Part shown: in pieces, positions 29,879 to 38,875 of the stretch
Numbering within the stretch: the first letter of the stretch is position 1
How the letters are laid out: each line of letters opens with the position of its first letter
Source of the DNA: Flavobacterium sp. KS-LB2
Lineage (GTDB): Bacteria > Bacteroidota > Bacteroidia > Flavobacteriales > Flavobacteriaceae
NCBI RefSeq assembly: GCF_036895565.1
Contig: NZ_CP145904.1
Coordinates: forward strand, 1,488,001-1,552,000
Direction: 5' to 3'
DNA: 64,000 nucleotides
Made by a program: the position numbers and the translations under genes
Notes under the pieces: model-generated
Database searches by the model: none
What the model saw: only the letters and a program-made list of their open reading frames with translations
What the model was told of the DNA's origin: nothing

Positions 29879-30730
29879 ATGAGATTATTAGTTGATAGTG
29901 GTTCTACTAAAGCCGATTGGATTGCGATAGATGATGCCGGGAAAGTGTTGTTTACCACACAAACATTAGGATTAAATCCTGAAATTCTTGATGGAGATGA
30001 GATTGTTGAACGTCTAAATGATCGTTTTGATATTTTGCAGAATAAAAAAGAGGCTACTCATTTATTTTTCTATGGCGCAGGTTGTGGAACGGAAAGAATG
30101 AAAATTTCACTTTCACAAATTTTTCAAGACTATTTCCCAAATGCTATTATTGTTGTTGAAGAAGATACTTATGCTGCGGTTTATGCAACAACGCCTAAAG
30201 GTGAAAAAGCAATAGTTAGCATATTAGGAACAGGTTCAAACTGTAGCTATTTTGATGGAAAAGAATTGCATCAAAAAGTACAATCATTAGGATATATTGT
30301 AATGGATGATTGTAGTGGAAATGTTTTTGGAAAAGAGCTAATTAGAAAGTATTATTTCAATAAAATGCCAAAAGAATTAGCAGTTGAGTTTGAGAAAGAA
30401 TACGATTTAGATCCAGATGCTATTAAAAGTAAATTATACAAAGAAGCAAATCCTAATGCTTACTTAGCAACATTTGCTAAGTTCTTAATTCAACATAAAG
30501 ACACTGAATTTTGCAGAAAAATAATTTTGAAAGGAATGAAATCTTTTGTGAAAAATTATATCAAACAATTTGATAATTGTAAAGAAGTACCTGTTCACTT
30601 TGTGGGTTCAATTGCCTTTTATTTGAAAGATGAATTGCAAGAGACTTTTGATAAATATGAATTACAATTAGGTAATGTACTTAGAAGACCTATTGATGGT
30701 CTTATAGCATATCATATCGCAAATAAATAA
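29879..30730 (+). CDS. BadF/BadG/BcrA-type ATPase, probable N-acetylglucosamine kinase
   Basis: A 283-residue ASKHA-fold kinase of the NAGK/BadF group. Phosphate-1 loop LLVDSGSTKADW (residues 3-14), FFYGAGCG, phosphate-2 loop SILGTGSNCSYFDG (about 115-128) and FVGSIAFYL (about 240) are present. Homologues in Bacteroidota are annotated N-acetylglucosamine kinases for recycling wall amino sugars; the substrate here is inferred. The leader holds short CCAAAAAAA direct repeats just before the ATG. It is downstream of gapA and convergent with ridA. Confidence 0.85.
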   Translation: MRLLVDSGSTKADWIAIDDAGKVLFTTQTLGLNPEILDGDEIVERLNDRFDILQNKKEATHLFFYGAGCGTERMKISLSQIFQDYFPNAIIVVEEDTYAAVYATTPKGEKAIVSILGTGSNCSYFDGKELHQKVQSLGYIVMDDCSGNVFGKELIRKYYFNKMPKELAVEFEKEYDLDPDAIKSKLYKEANPNAYLATFAKFLIQHKDTEFCRKIILKGMKSFVKNYIKQFDNCKEVPVHFVGSIAFYLKDELQETFDKYELQLGNVLRRPIDGLIAYHIANK

Positions 30731-30736
30731 AATCTA

Positions 30737-30775
30737 AATGATTGCAATACTTTAGTCTAGTATCGCAATCATTGA
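30737..30775. terminator. Convergent hairpin overlapping the 3' end of ridA
   Basis: AATGATTGC (30738-30746) and ATACT pair with AGTAT and GCAATCATT (30765-30773) around a 7-base loop. The right arm encodes the last residues of RidA, so coding and termination overlap. Confidence 0.6.
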
Positions 30776-31135
30776 AATTTCAACATTTACATTTTTTGGC
30801 AAACATGCCACTTGAACCGTTTCACGTGCTGGAGCGGTTTTTTCGTTGAAATAAGAACCATAAATAGTATTTATTTTTCCAAAATCATTCATGTTCATAA
30901 TGAATATGGTGGTCTTTACTACATTTTCAAAGGTCATTCCAGCTTCATGAAGTACAGCTTTCATGTTTTGCATAACTTGCTCTGTTTCTACTTCAATGGT
31001 ATCTGTAACTAATTCGCCAGTTGATGGATTGATTGCAATTTGTCCAGAAGTATAGAGTGTATTCCCTTTAAGAACTGCTTGGTTATAAGGTCCTATCGGA
31101 GCCGGAGCACTTTCGGTAAAAATTATCTTTTTCAT
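30752..31135 (-). CDS. ridA: RidA family 2-iminobutanoate/2-iminopropanoate deaminase
   Basis: A 127-residue YjgF/YER057c/UK114 protein that hydrolyses reactive enamine/imine intermediates from PLP enzymes such as threonine dehydratase. The trimer active-site signatures are present: PIGPYNQAV near residue 13, TSGQIAINP, and the substrate-binding arginine in KTAPARETVQVACLPKN (about residue 105). Single gene on the minus strand, convergent with the kinase gene and sharing a hairpin with it. Confidence 0.93.
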   Translation of the reverse strand: MKKIIFTESAPAPIGPYNQAVLKGNTLYTSGQIAINPSTGELVTDTIEVETEQVMQNMKAVLHEAGMTFENVVKTTIFIMNMNDFGKINTIYGSYFNEKTAPARETVQVACLPKNVNVEISMIAILD

Positions 31136-31190
31136 AAAATTGTTGTTTTAAAAGTAAAAAAAAGTCCTAAAGTATGTAGCATACTTGAAA

Positions 31191-33938
31191 TTATCGATTG
31201 ATGACACTTCTTTTATCCCATTTGATATCACTAAGGACACCAGATTTTATTCCGATAAAGAAACCCCAGTTTGCGTTTGTTCCAAATGGAGACCAATTGA
31301 AGTCCATTCTCCAGCTCAATAAATCCCTCTCAAAACGAAGCTGAGTGAAAGTTACTCCTTTTTGTACAAAATCATAACCTGTAGAAACTCCTGCTTTCCA
31401 TTTTGGAGTAATATCTGCATTTGCCGAAATCATAATTGAATTTCCAATGATTTTATTCTCTCTATTATTATTTCCGTAAGTTAGTGAATAAGCAAAGGTC
31501 ATGTCCCAAGGCAGTTTAGAATTGAAAAATTCCGAAATTTTATCTTCTCCTTCATCTTCGTCTTCCTCTTCAAATTGACTTCTTCGGTTGTCTCCTAAGT
31601 CGGTATTTGTACCAAATAGATCATCTTCACGACCACCATTTCGTTGACTTTGGGTATTCTTATCTTTATCAGTTTTGTCTTTTCCTTGGCTCGAAATAGA
31701 ATAATTTAGAGTCATATTAGAACTAGTCATTCTAAAAAGACTTCCGCCATTATCTATATTAAATACATTAATTCGATTTCCAGAATTGTCAATGGCGTAT
31801 GGGTCTAAAGTAGCTCCAAAATTGACATTCATTTTGTTGTCGAATAATGCTGTACCACCACTAACTCTTATTGGAGAAAAAGCAAGTGAAGTTACTCCAT
31901 CGGCATCAAGATTATAACTAGTGGAAAGGTTCAAATTATTAAGCAGCATTATTTTTTTAGGTTCCACTTTGGTGCTGTCTTTGTCTGTAACTTTTGCTTC
32001 AAAAGTATTGCTCAAATCAAAACCTAACGTATTGGAATTATTTAATCCCGGAGCACCAAAAATTCCACTTTCAAATCTGGAATATTGTTTCATTGTCCCG
32101 CTAGCGTCTGAAGCATAGGTGTCGTAGTATTTTTCAAAACTAGGAGTATAGCCATACGAAACAGATGGTCTCATGACGTGTCTTATCGATTTGATTTTTT
32201 TGTCATTGCCAAAATTAAAAGTTCCATATATAGTTGTTCCTACACTAGATGAAAAGGAGTACGTTCTAAAAGCGTCAAATCCATTTATGGTTTTGTCAAC
32301 AACTTTACTTTGGTCAACATCATAGCTTCTTTCAATTGTTTTGGTATACCAAATTTCCTCATAATTCATAGAAGTAGAGGCACTGAAATATTTGAATAAT
32401 TTAAAATTGGTGCTTAATGGAATGCTGTGTTGAAAACCAACTTTTGCATCTCTAAACATTTGTGGTTTAAAGAATAAGGAGTCAGTAGTTACGATACTGT
32501 TCCTACCGTTTAAATTGTATTGCAAATTGATATTTTTGAAAAAACCTTTCTTTACTCCATCCTTCCCAACAAAAGGATAGACTCGGTCTACACTTAATTG
32601 TAATGTTGGTAAAGTCATATTAATTTCTTCCGTTTGAGTATTTTGCGAATGCGTTGCAGTCAGTGACATTCGGATCTGTGGTACCGATGCAAACGTTTTT
32701 GAATAGGATATGGAAGAGCTTAATGTATTATTAAGATTGGAACCAATATTAATTTGATTGATAGATTGCTTGAAGTATTTACTACTTCCTAAATTCACAG
32801 AAGCTGAAAAACTAGAATTAGGATTTGATTTAGAATCCTTAGAATGAGACCACTGAATATTGTAGATATTCTGTTTTAAATAATCAGGATATCCTCTTTC
32901 ACTTGTTATTAAATTTTCGAATCTAATGTTTAGATTTCCTCTGTAATTATATCTTTTTGCATAACTAGACTCAAAACGCAATCCATAACTTCCATTAGTA
33001 TAATAATCTCCCAAAACGGTTAAATCATAATTATCACTTAGTGCAAAATAATAACCTAAATTTTGAAGTGAAAATCCTCGGTTATTGGAGTCATTATAAC
33101 TTGGTAAAATCAACCCTGAAATGCTGGTTTCTTTATTCATTGGAAAAAAAGCAAACGGTAAAGCTATAGGAGTAGGAACATTTGCAATGACCATATTTGT
33201 TAATCCAGTCACTACTTTTTTACCTGGAATAAATTTCACCTTATTGGTTTGAAAATAATATTCGGGATTGTCTACATCCTTTGAAGTAGTAAAGCGCGCT
33301 CCTTTTAAAAAATAAACGGAATCATTTTCTTTTTTGGTGATGGCGGCTTTGATTTTAAATTCTCCTTGATCTGATCTTGAATTCCAAATTAAAGCCTTTT
33401 TTGTTTTAAAATTAAAACGAATAGAATCGGGCTCAATAACATTTGCACCTTGCTTAAAGTTAGGGTATTGGGTATACGCTCCTGTTGAATCTTTGATACG
33501 ACCTGCATACACTTCATTTTTTTCATAGTCCATTACAATTATGCCAGACTTCAATTCAATATCTTGGTAATATAATTCTGCTTTGTCGTAAAGTGTAATA
33601 TTTTTTTTCTTTTGATCAATCTTAGCATACTGCTCTGCTTTGTATCGGACCTTTCCATCAAGAAAAGCTTTTTTTTGCTTTGTACTGTCAACTTTAATCG
33701 TGTCAGTTTGCTTTTGTACCGTTAAAACTGGAGTTTTGAGTGTGTCAGTAGTAGGTTTTTTGCTATCAGTCTGTTTGTTAGCGGATACAGCTGTCTTTTT
33801 TTTTGATATATCTTGTGAATATAATTTACCAGAACCTAGTGATAGGATAATTGATAATAAAACGATATTAAATAAGTTTGTATGCAAAGGTTTAAATGCT
33901 ATTTTTGTAAAATTATGGCCTGTTTTTTGACATGTCAA
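31191..33938 (-). CDS. LPS assembly protein LptD (Bacteroidota type)
   Basis: A protein of 915 residues from the TTG at 33938, or 898 from a TTG at 33887. A signal sequence (HTNLFNIVLLSIILSLGSGKLYSQ) is followed by a Lys/Thr-rich linker, an OstA/LptA-like beta-jellyroll (about 95-250) and a long beta-barrel with aromatic-alternating strands to the end. LptD inserts lipopolysaccharide into the outer leaflet with LptE. No in-frame ATG lies before the signal sequence; a -7 match at 33959 fits either TTG, and the downstream one gives a normal signal peptide. An acidic insert (EEEDEDEGEDK) occurs near 805. Divergent from amidase genes. Confidence 0.85.
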   Translation of the reverse strand: MTCQKTGHNFTKIAFKPLHTNLFNIVLLSIILSLGSGKLYSQDISKKKTAVSANKQTDSKKPTTDTLKTPVLTVQKQTDTIKVDSTKQKKAFLDGKVRYKAEQYAKIDQKKKNITLYDKAELYYQDIELKSGIIVMDYEKNEVYAGRIKDSTGAYTQYPNFKQGANVIEPDSIRFNFKTKKALIWNSRSDQGEFKIKAAITKKENDSVYFLKGARFTTSKDVDNPEYYFQTNKVKFIPGKKVVTGLTNMVIANVPTPIALPFAFFPMNKETSISGLILPSYNDSNNRGFSLQNLGYYFALSDNYDLTVLGDYYTNGSYGLRFESSYAKRYNYRGNLNIRFENLITSERGYPDYLKQNIYNIQWSHSKDSKSNPNSSFSASVNLGSSKYFKQSINQINIGSNLNNTLSSSISYSKTFASVPQIRMSLTATHSQNTQTEEINMTLPTLQLSVDRVYPFVGKDGVKKGFFKNINLQYNLNGRNSIVTTDSLFFKPQMFRDAKVGFQHSIPLSTNFKLFKYFSASTSMNYEEIWYTKTIERSYDVDQSKVVDKTINGFDAFRTYSFSSSVGTTIYGTFNFGNDKKIKSIRHVMRPSVSYGYTPSFEKYYDTYASDASGTMKQYSRFESGIFGAPGLNNSNTLGFDLSNTFEAKVTDKDSTKVEPKKIMLLNNLNLSTSYNLDADGVTSLAFSPIRVSGGTALFDNKMNVNFGATLDPYAIDNSGNRINVFNIDNGGSLFRMTSSNMTLNYSISSQGKDKTDKDKNTQSQRNGGREDDLFGTNTDLGDNRRSQFEEEDEDEGEDKISEFFNSKLPWDMTFAYSLTYGNNNRENKIIGNSIMISANADITPKWKAGVSTGYDFVQKGVTFTQLRFERDLLSWRMDFNWSPFGTNANWGFFIGIKSGVLSDIKWDKRSVINR

Positions 33939-33958
33939 ACTTACATATTATTTTTTGT

Positions 33959-33966
33959 CAAAAATA
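33959..33966 (-). promoter_or_regulatory. -7 promoter element for lptD
   Basis: Minus-strand TATTTTTG, a TAnnTTTG match 21 bases before the TTG at 33938. No -33 TTG in range. Confidence 0.35.
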
Positions 33967-34021
33967 GTCAAATAAATAAATTTATAGCGGTAGTCTTTTA
34001 ATTAAATTAACTTATAGCTTT

Positions 34022-35191
34022 ATGCGCAGTACAAGTAAAATTAGAATAATTGTAACTTTTATTTTGATACTAAATTCATTAGCTGGATTCAGTCAATCCA
34101 ATAATTTTAAGGTAACTTTAGATGCGGGTCACGGCGCACATGATTTTGGTGCTGTATACGAAGGTCGTGTTGAAAAAAACATTGCTTTGGCTGTGGTTTT
34201 AAAAGTTGGAAAAATATTAGAGAGGACTCCACAAATGGAAGTCAATTACACTCGGAAAACAGATGTATTTATTGATTTGATTGAAAGAGCTAATATTGCT
34301 AATAGATTTAACGCCAATATATTTGTCTCTATCCATTGTAATGCTAATAGAAATACTGCTGCTGATGGAACAGAAACCTATGTGATGGGTTTGAGTAAAG
34401 TGGCTTCAAATTTAGAAGCTGCAAAAAAGGAGAACTCCGTAATTACTCTGGAGAAGGATTATAAGCAAAAATATGAAGGATTTGATCCTAACTCACCAGA
34501 ATCGATGATTGGTCTAACGCTGATGCAAGAAGAATATTTAGATAATAGTATTTCACTAGCTAGTAAAGTAGAAAATGCATTTGAAGATTTGGGTAAAAAA
34601 ATAAGAGGTGGAGGAGTAAAACAAGCTCCTTTTATGGTGCTTCACAAGGCATACATGCCAAGAGTATTGATAGAAATGGGTTTTATATCCAATACAATTG
34701 AAGGGAATAAATTAAATTCTGAAGAAGGACAGGATGAAATAGCTAAAGCTATTGCTGATGCTATAGTGAGTTATAAAAAAGAATATTATGGAAGTGGTGA
34801 ACTTGAGATTTTTGAGGAAATTCCTTCGCCAAAAATTAATGAAAAACCTAAGGGAGACACTGTCGCTCCTGCAAAATCAAGTATGGTTTCACATCCTGCA
34901 TCAGAATCAACATTAGTAAAAAAAACTATTGATGCTTCTAAACCTGTTTTCAAAGTGCAACTTTCAGCCAGTAGTAAGAAATTAGAATTAGTCCCAAGAA
35001 ATTTTAAAGGACTTAAAAACATTTCTGTAGCTTATGAAAGTAGGGTTTACAAATATATGTATGGAGAGACTTCAGATTATGATGAAGCAAAAAAACAATT
35101 GACTGAAGCGAAAGACAAAGGATATAATTCAGCCTTTTTAATTGCATTTAAAAACGGACAGAAAGTTAACATACAAGACGTAATTAAATAA
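34022..35191 (+). CDS. N-acetylmuramoyl-L-alanine amidase (amidase_3) with SPOR-like C-terminus, copy 1
   Basis: A 389-residue secreted zinc amidase that cuts between MurNAc and L-Ala to split septal wall. A signal peptide (cut after SLAGFSQ) precedes the amidase_3 domain (about residues 28-245): VTLDAGHGAHDFGA with zinc His, FVSIHCNANRN, and the catalytic Glu in RVLIEMGFISN. A Pro/Ser-rich linker leads to a C-terminal SPOR-like fold (about 310-389: FKVQLSASSKKLEL, GYNSAFLIAF), which elsewhere binds denuded glycans at the septum. It is a tandem paralogue of the next gene, with the same length. Confidence 0.92.
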   Translation: MRSTSKIRIIVTFILILNSLAGFSQSNNFKVTLDAGHGAHDFGAVYEGRVEKNIALAVVLKVGKILERTPQMEVNYTRKTDVFIDLIERANIANRFNANIFVSIHCNANRNTAADGTETYVMGLSKVASNLEAAKKENSVITLEKDYKQKYEGFDPNSPESMIGLTLMQEEYLDNSISLASKVENAFEDLGKKIRGGGVKQAPFMVLHKAYMPRVLIEMGFISNTIEGNKLNSEEGQDEIAKAIADAIVSYKKEYYGSGELEIFEEIPSPKINEKPKGDTVAPAKSSMVSHPASESTLVKKTIDASKPVFKVQLSASSKKLELVPRNFKGLKNISVAYESRVYKYMYGETSDYDEAKKQLTEAKDKGYNSAFLIAFKNGQKVNIQDVIK

Positions 35192-35210
35192 TAGCTTATC
35201 TTTTTTATAT

Positions 35211-35218
35211 TAAATTTG
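35211..35218 (+). promoter_or_regulatory. -7 promoter element before the second amidase
   Basis: TAAATTTG within a 16-base block (35204-35219) that recurs exactly before the MCE gene (36431-36446). It overlaps the TTG at 35216 and so argues against that codon as the start. Confidence 0.5.
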
Positions 35219-35242
35219 TTAAAAAAAACACCCATCTATATT

Positions 35243-36412
35243 TTGAAAATACCCAGAAAATTCAAAACCAAAATTTTAGTTTTATTTTTACTTTTTTCTT
35301 CAAATGCTTTTTCACAATCCAATCAAAAGTTCACCGTTATTTTAGATGCGGGTCACGGAGGTAAAGATCCTGGTAACTCCTATCATGGTTTTGTTGAAAA
35401 AGAAATTGCGCTGAAAACGACTTTGAAATTAGAAAAATACCTCAAAAAAGATAGTAATATAGAAGTTGTTTACACTAGAAAATCAGATGTTTTTATAGAA
35501 CTAAAAGACAGACCCAAAAAAGCAAACAGTATTGATGCTAATTTATTTGTTTCTATACATTGTAATTCTGTTAATAATCCAATTCCTTATGGTACAGAGA
35601 CTTTTGTGATGGGTTTATCAAGAAGTAAAGGCAATTTAGAAATAGCAAAACAAGAAAATTCGGTTATATTACTAGAAAAAAATTACAAGCAAACGTATAA
35701 AGGTTTCGATCCCAAAAACCCTGAAACTTTAATAGGTTTAAAAATTCTTCAGGAAGATTATTTAGATCGAAGTATAAATTTGGCTTCAAAAATTGAGAGT
35801 AACTTTAAAAATAAATTACATCGGAAATCAAGAGGCATAAAACAGACTCCTTTATGGGTTTTAGATGCGGCTTATATGCCAAGTGTACTAATTGAATTGG
35901 GTTTTTTATCCAATGGCGAAGAAGGACGTTATTTGAATTCAGAGGAAGGACAAAATAATATGGCAGAAGCAATCGCATCAGCAATTATTGTTTACAAGAA
36001 AGAATATTTTGGATCACAACCCAATGCTAATTATGAGGAACTTCCATCAAAAAAAGCAGCTGATTATGAAGTAAATGATACTTCAAAGAATACGAAGTCT
36101 AAACGAATTATAGAAAATCAAGTTAGGCAAAAACAAGAGTCAAAAACACAAAATTCGGATGTGATTTTTAAAGTGCAATTTGCCGCTGGAAATAAAAATA
36201 TTAAATTAAATCCGTCAAATTTTAAAGGATTAAAAAATGTATCAATGACAACCAGCAATGGAGTTTTATATAAATATGCATATGGCTCAACGTCAGATTA
36301 TAACACGGCAAAAGAGGATTTGAAAGTTGTAAAATCCAAAGGATATACTTCAGCGTATATAATTGCAATTAAAGATGGAAAGAATATTACTATTCAAGAA
36401 GCGCTTAAATAA
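35243..36412 (+). CDS. N-acetylmuramoyl-L-alanine amidase (amidase_3) with SPOR-like C-terminus, copy 2
   Basis: A 389-residue amidase of the same layout as its neighbour: signal peptide (cut after SSNAFSQ), amidase_3 with VILDAGHGGKDPGN, FVSIHCNSVNN and SVLIELGFLSN, a Lys/Ser/Gln-rich linker and a SPOR-like end (IFKVQFAAGNKNIKL, GYTSAYIIAI). I start it at the TTG 35243 (TTGAAAATACCC): it begins the signal peptide, equals copy 1 in length, and the earlier TTG 35216 lies inside a promoter element. No ATG is available near the signal peptide. It differs widely from copy 1 in the linker. Predicted periplasmic wall hydrolase. Confidence 0.9.
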   Translation: MKIPRKFKTKILVLFLLFSSNAFSQSNQKFTVILDAGHGGKDPGNSYHGFVEKEIALKTTLKLEKYLKKDSNIEVVYTRKSDVFIELKDRPKKANSIDANLFVSIHCNSVNNPIPYGTETFVMGLSRSKGNLEIAKQENSVILLEKNYKQTYKGFDPKNPETLIGLKILQEDYLDRSINLASKIESNFKNKLHRKSRGIKQTPLWVLDAAYMPSVLIELGFLSNGEEGRYLNSEEGQNNMAEAIASAIIVYKKEYFGSQPNANYEELPSKKAADYEVNDTSKNTKSKRIIENQVRQKQESKTQNSDVIFKVQFAAGNKNIKLNPSNFKGLKNVSMTTSNGVLYKYAYGSTSDYNTAKEDLKVVKSKGYTSAYIIAIKDGKNITIQEALK

Positions 36413-36437
36413 TTACAACAAGTCAAATATTTTATAT

Positions 36438-36445
36438 TAAATTTG
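36438..36445 (+). promoter_or_regulatory. -7 promoter element before the MCE gene
   Basis: TAAATTTG, in the 16-base block shared with the second amidase; 18 bases before the TTG start at 36463. Confidence 0.5.
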
Positions 36446-36462
36446 TAAAAAATACTTAAATT

Positions 36463-37419
36463 TTGAAAATAACACGAGAAATTAAAACTGCTATTTTAGT
36501 AATTGCATCGATTTTATTATTTATCTGGGGCTATAGTTTTTTGAAAGGAAAAGACCTTTTTACTAATTATAAAACATTTTATGTATCGTATAAAAGTGTA
36601 GAAGGTTTATCTACCTCTGCACCCGTAACATTAAACGGATTAATTATTGGTAAAGTCAGTAGCATTGCAATTGATGAAAATACAGGAGAATTATTAGTTG
36701 AATTACAATTAAAAACCGATTTTCCAATTTCTAAATCGAGTATAGCTTCTATTTATGAGCCAGGATTTATAGGAGGAAAGCAAATTGCAATTGTTCCTAA
36801 TTTTGAAGATAAAACACTAGCTGTTGATGGACAAAAATTACAGGGAGGAGTAAAATTAGGTCTTACAGACAAAGTTGGAGATCAATTAGCACCACTTCAA
36901 GAAAAATTAGAAAAGCTATTGGGAAGCACTGAAAAATTAGTTTCAGGATTAAATAATGTTTTGGATCAAAAAGGACAGCAGGACTTAAAACTTACCTTAG
37001 CAGAATTGAGTAAGACCATCGAACAATTTCACAAAGCTTCAGTAAGCGTTAATACGTTATTAGATAGTAACAAAAACCAAATAAATGGGGTAGTTACAAA
37101 TTTTAATAAAATATCTGGAAATTTTTCTAAAATATCGGACTCGTTGAACAAAGCTGATTTAGGAAAAACGGTTAAAAATCTAAATGCTACTTTAGCTAGG
37201 GTTGATGGTATTATGACTGGTTTAGAATCTGGAAAAGGTTCTATGGGGAAATTATTGAACGATGATGCTTTCTACCAAAATATTAAAAGTTCTACTAAAG
37301 AATTAGAATTATTGTTGCAAGATGTTCGACTTTATCCAACTAGATATATTAATGTTTCTTTATTTGGAAAGAAAAACAAGCCTTATGTGGGGCCAACAAA
37401 CGATTCAATCCCTAAATAA
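36463..37419 (+). CDS. MlaD/MCE family protein
   Basis: A 318-residue protein of the mammalian-cell-entry family, the periplasmic substrate-binding part of phospholipid transporters such as Mla. A single N-terminal helix (AILVIASILLFIWGYSFL, residues 10-27) anchors it; the MCE beta-barrel domain follows (about 36-115: KSVEGLSTSAPVTLNGLIIGKVSSIAID, YEPGFIGGKQIAIVPN), then a long helical coiled coil to about 300. No MlaE/MlaF genes are adjacent. The start is TTG (TTGAAAATAACACG), with the same TTGAAAATA context as the upstream amidase. It leads into the Fe-S pair with an 11-base gap. Confidence 0.9.
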   Translation: MKITREIKTAILVIASILLFIWGYSFLKGKDLFTNYKTFYVSYKSVEGLSTSAPVTLNGLIIGKVSSIAIDENTGELLVELQLKTDFPISKSSIASIYEPGFIGGKQIAIVPNFEDKTLAVDGQKLQGGVKLGLTDKVGDQLAPLQEKLEKLLGSTEKLVSGLNNVLDQKGQQDLKLTLAELSKTIEQFHKASVSVNTLLDSNKNQINGVVTNFNKISGNFSKISDSLNKADLGKTVKNLNATLARVDGIMTGLESGKGSMGKLLNDDAFYQNIKSSTKELELLLQDVRLYPTRYINVSLFGKKNKPYVGPTNDSIPK

Positions 37420-37431
37420 AAATTAGCAATT

Positions 37432-38763
37432 ATGAGCTATTTAGACAATGTTTTATTTGCCATTCTTTTGGTAATTGGTTTTGGTTATTTTTACATGAGT
37501 GTCAAAAAAATAATCAGAAATATAAATCTTGGAACTGATGTAAATCGTTCAGATAACCCTAAAGCACGATGGACTAATATGGCCATGATTGCACTCGGTC
37601 AATCTAAAATGGTCAAAAGACCGGTTGCAGGAATACTTCATATTATTGTCTATGTTGGTTTTGTCGTTATCAATATTGAATTACTAGAAATTATTATTGA
37701 CGGACTTTTTGGTACGCACCGTGTTTTTGCTTTTTTAGGAACAACGTATGATGTACTTATTGCTTCTTTCGAGATTTTAGCACTTTTAGTTTTAGTGGCA
37801 GTTGTTGCTTTTTGGAGCCGAAGAAACGCAATTAAATTAAAAAGATTTGTAAGCTCTGACCTAAAAGGTTGGCCTAAAAGTGATGCCAATTATATCTTAT
37901 ATTTTGAGGTTGTTTTGATGACATTGTTTCTATTAATGAATGCTTCTGATTTGCATTTGCAAAATGTACCTGGAGGTTTTTCTCATTTCATAAAAGCAGG
38001 TTCTTTTCCTGTAAGTCAATTTATTGAACCAATTTTCAATGGAATGTCAAATGAGTTGGTGATGCTTTTATCTGAAGTATTTTGGTGGTTGCATATTGTG
38101 GGAATTTTAATTTTCATGAACTATCTTTATTTTTCAAAACACTTACACATATTATTGGCATTTCCAAATACGTATTTTGCTAATTTAAACCCGCAAGGGC
38201 AATTTGATAACTTAGAATCTGTTAATAAAGAAGTTAAATTGATGATGGATCCTAATGCAGATCCTTATGCTGCAGCACCAGTAGATGAAAATGCAGTTCC
38301 AAGTAAATTTGGAGCTAGTGACGTTCAAGATTTAAATTGGGTTCAATTATTGAATGCTTATACCTGTACTGAATGTGGTCGTTGTACCTCATCTTGTCCA
38401 GCAAACATAACAGGAAAAAAATTGTCTCCTCGTAAAATCATGATGGATACAAGGGATCGATTAGAAGAAGTAGGGAAAAATATTGATGCCAATAAAGGTA
38501 TTTTTATCCCTGATAACAAAACTTTATTGAACGATTATATTACAGCCGAAGAGCTTTGGGCGTGTACGTCTTGTAATGCTTGTGTGGAGGAATGTCCCGT
38601 AAATATTAGTCCGCTTTCTATCATTATGGATATGAGACGTTATCTGGTTATGGAACAGAGTGCTGCTCCAATGCCTTTAAACGCAATGATGACAAACATA
38701 GAAAATAATGGTGCTCCGTGGCAATACAATCAACAAGACCGATTGAATTGGAAAAACGAATAG
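37432..38763 (+). CDS. Membrane (Fe-S)-binding protein with dicluster ferredoxin domain (HdrD/GlpC-type, part 1)
   Basis: A 443-residue protein with five or so transmembrane segments in its first 250 residues (about 5-22, 63-85, 100-122, 150-168, 205-230), then a cytosolic ferredoxin-type domain with two CxxCxxCxxxCP motifs: CTECGRCTSSCP near residue 311 and CTSCNACVEECP near 381. It probably binds two 4Fe-4S clusters. Paired with the CCG protein that follows, it resembles split heterodisulfide-reductase-like electron carriers linked to quinone or flavoprotein pools. Reaction partners are not shown. Confidence 0.88.
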   Translation: MSYLDNVLFAILLVIGFGYFYMSVKKIIRNINLGTDVNRSDNPKARWTNMAMIALGQSKMVKRPVAGILHIIVYVGFVVINIELLEIIIDGLFGTHRVFAFLGTTYDVLIASFEILALLVLVAVVAFWSRRNAIKLKRFVSSDLKGWPKSDANYILYFEVVLMTLFLLMNASDLHLQNVPGGFSHFIKAGSFPVSQFIEPIFNGMSNELVMLLSEVFWWLHIVGILIFMNYLYFSKHLHILLAFPNTYFANLNPQGQFDNLESVNKEVKLMMDPNADPYAAAPVDENAVPSKFGASDVQDLNWVQLLNAYTCTECGRCTSSCPANITGKKLSPRKIMMDTRDRLEEVGKNIDANKGIFIPDNKTLLNDYITAEELWACTSCNACVEECPVNISPLSIIMDMRRYLVMEQSAAPMPLNAMMTNIENNGAPWQYNQQDRLNWKNE

Positions 38764-38875
38764 TCGTTAAACAGTGTAATTATTTTAATTGGTTTTTTTT
38801 TTATCCAATAACCAATTTGTAAATTAAGAATTTGTGATAAATAAAATAAGCAAATAACCGTATCAACTAAATAGT

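Noticed and set aside
38787..38817. AATTGGTT/AACCAATT hairpin between the two Fe-S genes as a terminator
   Set aside because: The T-run is in the loop rather than after the stem, so it is not a standard terminator; the two genes are probably co-transcribed.
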